A stretch of 64,000 nt of DNA, from positions 1-64,000 of the forward strand of contig USCI01000002.1 in assembly GCA_900553255.1 (NCBI GenBank). Reading direction: 5' to 3'. The notes beneath the pieces are model-generated. The model did not search any database. It was given only the letters and a program-made list of their open reading frames with translations, and had not been told where the DNA came from. Each line of letters opens with the position of its first letter. Within the stretch, counting starts at the first letter, position 1. Positions 60,937 to 64,000 of the stretch are shown piece after piece. This DNA comes from an uncultured Oscillospiraceae bacterium (GTDB lineage: Bacteria; Bacillota; Clostridia; Oscillospirales; Acutalibacteraceae). The translations under genes and the position numbers were made by a program.

Positions 60937-61812
60937 TCAATATCCCTCCGCTTTATCCCGCGCCGCGCGGCGGACGGCGTTGCGCTGCCGCGTGAGCGCC
61001 GCGCTGGGGGTGATGCCGAGGTATTCCTTATAAATCGCACAGAAATGCTTCCGGTCTTTAAAACCGAAGCGGTTGCAGATTTCCTCCACGGTCAGCTCGC
61101 CCTTGCTGCCGGTAATCAGGTCCTGCGCACGATGGATTTTGATTGAGTTGATATAGGCGGTCATCCCTACCCCGAACAGCTTTTTGAAATACTTGCTGAA
61201 GTAGCTCGGGCTGTATCCGAAATAGGCTGCAATGGTCGGCAGATCCACGGCGTTCAGGTTCTGGTCGATATATTCCAGGATACGGGAGGACAGATCACTC
61301 GACGGCACGTCGCCCGCCGTCTGGATATGCCGCACGATGCGGATAAAGATCAGGTGGAGCAGGTTCTGGATCGCCAGCTGCGAACCGGCTTCTCCCATCT
61401 CGTATTCACGGCGGATCTTCTGAAAGTAATCGTTGGCTTCAAGCAGATCCTGCCCCTCCAGGCACACAAGGTTGGGTACATAGGACAGCGAAAGATGGAA
61501 GGTTTTCTCCAGCTCTTCGATCAGACCCTGGAAAATGTCGCTGCCGAACAGGCAGTTGAGCATCTCAAAGCCCGCCTCCATACGGAAGGTATGCGAATCC
61601 CCCGGCCGCATGAGGATAATGTTCCCCTTGCGCACCGGGCAGGTGACGCCGTTGATGATCTGCACCGCCTCGCCCGCAAGTACATACGACAGCTCCATAA
61701 ATTCATGGGAGTGCATCGGCTCCACGAGCACCCGCGAGTTATACGGCATATTGATCGTGACCTTGATCTCCCGCTGGTCGATCTTCCAGTCGTTGTTGCT
61801 GTAAATCCGCAT
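60937..61812 (-). CDS. AraC-family transcriptional regulator with cupin sensor
   Basis: A 291-residue regulator: cupin (about 20-100, PMHSHEFMELSYVLAGEAVQIINGV), helical middle, and AraC DNA-binding domain (about 175-275; FGYSPSYFSKYFKKLFGVGM, FGFKDRKHFCAIYKEYLGITPSAAL). The ATG at 61812 has GGAGGGGAG eight bases before it. It sits between two operons that contain DEP-motif barrel genes and whose promoters share the CAAAATA / GCATTTTCG blocks, so it is the best candidate activator of both. The ligand is unknown. Confidence 0.93.
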   Translation of the reverse strand: MRIYSNNDWKIDQREIKVTINMPYNSRVLVEPMHSHEFMELSYVLAGEAVQIINGVTCPVRKGNIILMRPGDSHTFRMEAGFEMLNCLFGSDIFQGLIEELEKTFHLSLSYVPNLVCLEGQDLLEANDYFQKIRREYEMGEAGSQLAIQNLLHLIFIRIVRHIQTAGDVPSSDLSSRILEYIDQNLNAVDLPTIAAYFGYSPSYFSKYFKKLFGVGMTAYINSIKIHRAQDLITGSKGELTVEEICNRFGFKDRKHFCAIYKEYLGITPSAALTRQRNAVRRAARDKAEGY

Positions 61813-62166
61813 GGACGCGTCTCCCCTCCGCATAATATCGCTGTATTTTTTGCCTTATTCCAAAATGTATACTTTTTTATACACTTTATAGCGCTTCGCA
61901 GACGGGATATTTATTATCAGAAATAAATAAATTACTTAAATTGAGTCCGTCGGATTCCACAGGATTCCGGTGCGGCAGCCGGCAGCCGGCGCCGTCCGGG
62001 AAGGTATACCATGTTGGATGCCGTTTTTCAACATTTTGGAGCAATTTGGCAAAAAACCTCTGCCATTCCCGCGGCATGCCGCAATCGGAGAGCAAAAAAG
62101 TTCCCGTAAATTATAAAAAGCACCTTTGGGGGAATTTCTGACGGGTGCTGCACATAAAAACGAGAG
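61813..62166. other. Divergent intergenic region between araC-type gene and the rightward operon
   Basis: AT-rich, no gene seen. It contains the 18-base palindrome TGTATA-CTTTTT-TATACA at 61866-61883, about 55 bases upstream of the regulator start, which could be an autoregulatory site. No clear promoter for the regulator could be fixed. Confidence 0.4.
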
Positions 62167-62227
62167 CAAAATACTTCACAGATAACAAATACCGGGCATT
62201 TTCGTTTGTTCCGCCCTCCTTTATAAT
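62167..62227 (+). promoter_or_regulatory. Activator-type promoter of the 62313 operon with the shared three-block motif
   Basis: CAAAATA (62167-62173), 22 bases, GCATTTTCG (62196-62204), 17 bases, TATAAT (62222-62227). The spacing is identical to the minus-strand promoter at 60697. The start of transcription is expected near 62234, about 80 bases before the ATG. Confidence 0.7.
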
Positions 62228-62312
62228 GAAAAAAACCGAGTGTATCCGGGAATTGTTGTGAAAACCCCACAATGACCCACCCTCACACAAAACGAGAAGG
62301 AGCGTGGCCTTA

Positions 62313-63548
62313 ATGGACAAGACCAGACGTTTTCAGCAGGACGTGTTTTACATCTCCACCTTCAACGCCATCAGCAGCGAGGAACACATGCGCGCGCAGC
62401 TGCAGCATCACAAGGATACCGGCTTCAATCTGGTGGAATTCACCTTCAAGGAACGGGAAACGGTGCTCCGGGCGCTGCCCATTTGTGAGGAGCTGGGACT
62501 GAAATCCATCGTGCAGGACAAGGATTTCGGCGGCATCGGCTTCGAGCAGGACAAGATTGTGGTCACCACCGACGAGGCGGTACAGCGGGCCGTGGAACGC
62601 TACGCCCCCTTTAAGGAGGTGCTCGGATTCTACGTGTGGGACGAGCCCGCTTTTGAAAACTTCTCCACCTGCCGGGACACCATCAACCGTTTCCGCCGCT
62701 TTGCGCCCGACAAGCTCGGTTTCACCGTCATGGTGCCGAGCTACGGCATCTACGCCTGGAAGGCAAACGACAACTGGACCGGAGACGTGCCGCTCGAGGA
62801 GCGCCCCTATGCCAAATACGTGCGGCAGTACATCGAGGAAACCGACTGCGACGTCGTGTCGGTGGACTATTATCCCTTTGCGGTCAGCAAGGAAGCGCGG
62901 CTGATCGAAAACGACATGTGGCGGGATATGGGGTGCGTGCGCAAATACGCCAAGGCGGCCGGGCGGCCGTTCTGGTTCTATTTCCAGGGCAAATGGGATT
63001 TCCCGGCGAGCGACGACGTGGGCGGCATCGGCATGACCTACGAAAAGCTGGCGGTGCAGGCCTATGCGGCGCTGGCCTACGGGGTCAAGCAGCTGAGCTA
63101 TTTCACCTCCTCATCGCTGGTGTCGGTGACCACCGACGCGAAAGGCCCGCTGTACGAGGAGGTCAAGCGGCTCAACCGCAAAATCATGCACCTGGGCACC
63201 TTCCTGCTGCACAAGGACAGCGACGTGATCTGCCATACCGGGCTGCCGGAAGAACTGCGGCAGGCGTATTTCCTCGACCGGCCGGAGGACATCCCCTTCG
63301 TGCGCGAGATGCCTGCACACCTGATCGCCGGCACCTTCACCGACGGCACCGACGTCAAATACCTGATGCTGTCCAATAAGGATTTTGAAAACCCGGTGTC
63401 CGGCGGGCTGCGGCTTGACGACCGGTATGCGGTTTCGGTGTTTGACGACGAGGACGGCACTCTCAAGCCGATCGGCTGCACCGACCGCGCCGAAGTGGAT
63501 CTCGCGCCCGGCGAAGGCCGGCTGTATATCCTCCATCCCGCCGGCTGA
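62313..63548 (+). CDS. DEP-motif TIM-barrel protein, cytoplasmic
   Basis: A 411-residue protein without a signal peptide. The barrel (about 8-320) includes FYVWDEPAFENFSTCRDTINRF, FTVMVPSYGIYAWKAN, VVSVDYYPFAV, FWFYFQGKWDFP and YGVKQLSYFTSSS. A C-terminal beta domain (about 330-411) ends GEGRLYILHPAG. It matches the lipoproteins at 57847 and 59233 but is cytoplasmic, like 36159. The ATG at 62313 has AAGGAG ten bases upstream; a GTG at 62304 would be too close. It probably cleaves fragments imported after surface trimming by its lipoprotein relatives. Confidence 0.77.
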   Translation: MDKTRRFQQDVFYISTFNAISSEEHMRAQLQHHKDTGFNLVEFTFKERETVLRALPICEELGLKSIVQDKDFGGIGFEQDKIVVTTDEAVQRAVERYAPFKEVLGFYVWDEPAFENFSTCRDTINRFRRFAPDKLGFTVMVPSYGIYAWKANDNWTGDVPLEERPYAKYVRQYIEETDCDVVSVDYYPFAVSKEARLIENDMWRDMGCVRKYAKAAGRPFWFYFQGKWDFPASDDVGGIGMTYEKLAVQAYAALAYGVKQLSYFTSSSLVSVTTDAKGPLYEEVKRLNRKIMHLGTFLLHKDSDVICHTGLPEELRQAYFLDRPEDIPFVREMPAHLIAGTFTDGTDVKYLMLSNKDFENPVSGGLRLDDRYAVSVFDDEDGTLKPIGCTDRAEVDLAPGEGRLYILHPAG

Positions 63549-63564
63549 GAAAGGGGGAGGCGTT

Positions 63565-64000
63565 GTGAAAAACCAGACCACAAAAGCCCCGGATGTGCTG
63601 GCCTTCGCGGCCGAACAGCTGGACAGCTACTGGTGCCGGATCTGCGGTGACGGCAGTCACGCACAGGTCACACTGCGGGTGGACCCCGCTGCCTGCCCGT
63701 CCGTGGAGGATCCCGCACTCGACGACGCCTATGCGGTGGAAATCCAGCAGGGCATCGGCTTCATCGCCGGAAGCAATCCCCGCAGCGTACTGCTCGGGGT
63801 ATACGCCTTTCTGCAGGCGGTGGGCTGCCGGTTCATCCGTCCCGGCCCGGACGGGGAAATCCTGCCGCAGCTGGCCGCAGGGCAGATGACCGCGCATTTT
63901 GCGCGCCGCGCGGACTACCGCTACCGCGGGTTCAGCATCGAAGGCGCGGTCAGCCGGGAGAACGTTTACGCGATGATCGACTGGGCGCCGAAGCTTGGTT
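63565..64000 (+). CDS. Partial protein with glycosidase N-terminal domain features, runs off the right edge
   Basis: At least 145 codons from a GTG at 63565 behind GGGGGAGG, with no stop before the window ends. It has no signal peptide. The segment YAVEIQQGIGFIAGSNPRSVLLGVYAFLQAVGCRFIRPGPDGEILP resembles the small alpha/beta domain that precedes the barrel in GH20/GH67-type enzymes and DUF4838-like proteins. The ADYRYRGFSIEGAV that follows looks like the first barrel strand. It is 16 bases after the DEP-motif gene, in one operon with it. A cytoplasmic glycosidase is likely; the family cannot be fixed from this part. Confidence 0.75.
   Translation, partial: MKNQTTKAPDVLAFAAEQLDSYWCRICGDGSHAQVTLRVDPAACPSVEDPALDDAYAVEIQQGIGFIAGSNPRSVLLGVYAFLQAVGCRFIRPGPDGEILPQLAAGQMTAHFARRADYRYRGFSIEGAVSRENVYAMIDWAPKLG

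Overview
The window looks like a GC-rich Firmicute, most plausibly a glycan-foraging gut Clostridium of the Oscillospirales type. That placement is inferred from Gram-positive ribosome binding sites, lipoprotein signals, C-terminal membrane or cell-wall anchors, many CUT1-type sugar ABC transporters and AraC regulators. No rRNA, tRNA, CRISPR array, prophage or transposase was seen. Nearly the whole window is devoted to finding, cutting, importing and catabolising carbohydrates, and almost every gene lies on the minus strand.

Left part (1-11.1 kb). A sugar permease pair (94-2007) lies divergent from an AraC regulator (2100-3020), which converges on a GH78 alpha-L-rhamnosidase (3007-5352). Next is a sugar-phosphate operon read leftward (9400 to 5954): a phosphomannose-isomerase-like cupin, an L-xylulose/L-ribulose-5-phosphate 3-epimerase-like protein, and an FGGY kinase broken by a deletion and frameshift. 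It is followed by a block of consecutive palindromes and then a terminator. A second AraC gene (9974-10858) has a near-consensus promoter.

Operon A (26901 to 11139) holds eleven tightly packed genes: a giant substrate-binding protein fused to carbohydrate-binding-like domains, permease pair I, an NHL-propeller/TPR membrane protein, a Yip1 membrane protein, a DUF5696 lipoprotein, permease pair II, two tandem surface TIM-barrel proteins and a sugar-phosphate epimerase-like protein. Upstream of it are GH3 beta-glucosidase, an AraC regulator, a Gfo/Idh/MocA oxidoreductase, a lipoprotein binding protein and two surface binding-domain proteins (35590 to 27136).

Region B (60570 to 36159) contains the same set of parts in another order: two DEP-motif TIM-barrel lipoproteins, NHL/TPR protein, DUF5696 protein, permease pair II, a possible structured RNA, a PHP protein, a binding protein with a C-terminal carbohydrate-binding-like domain, two surface proteins, a second giant binding protein, permease pair I and Yip1. 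An amino-sugar set follows (GH20 hexosaminidase, BadF-type GlcNAc/MurNAc kinase, MurQ etherase) and then another DEP-motif TIM barrel. A fourth AraC gene (60937-61812) sits between this region and a rightward operon starting at 62313. The promoters on both sides share a three-block motif.

The genes suggest one strategy. Surface and secreted binding domains capture a complex glycan, TIM-barrel and GH enzymes trim it, ABC permeases import it, and cytoplasmic enzymes finish the job. No ATP-binding subunit is encoded here, so a shared MsmX/MsmK-type ATPase elsewhere is presumed. The main candidate for an undescribed system is the recurring NHL/TPR + Yip1 + DUF5696 + two permease pairs + giant binding-protein cassette.
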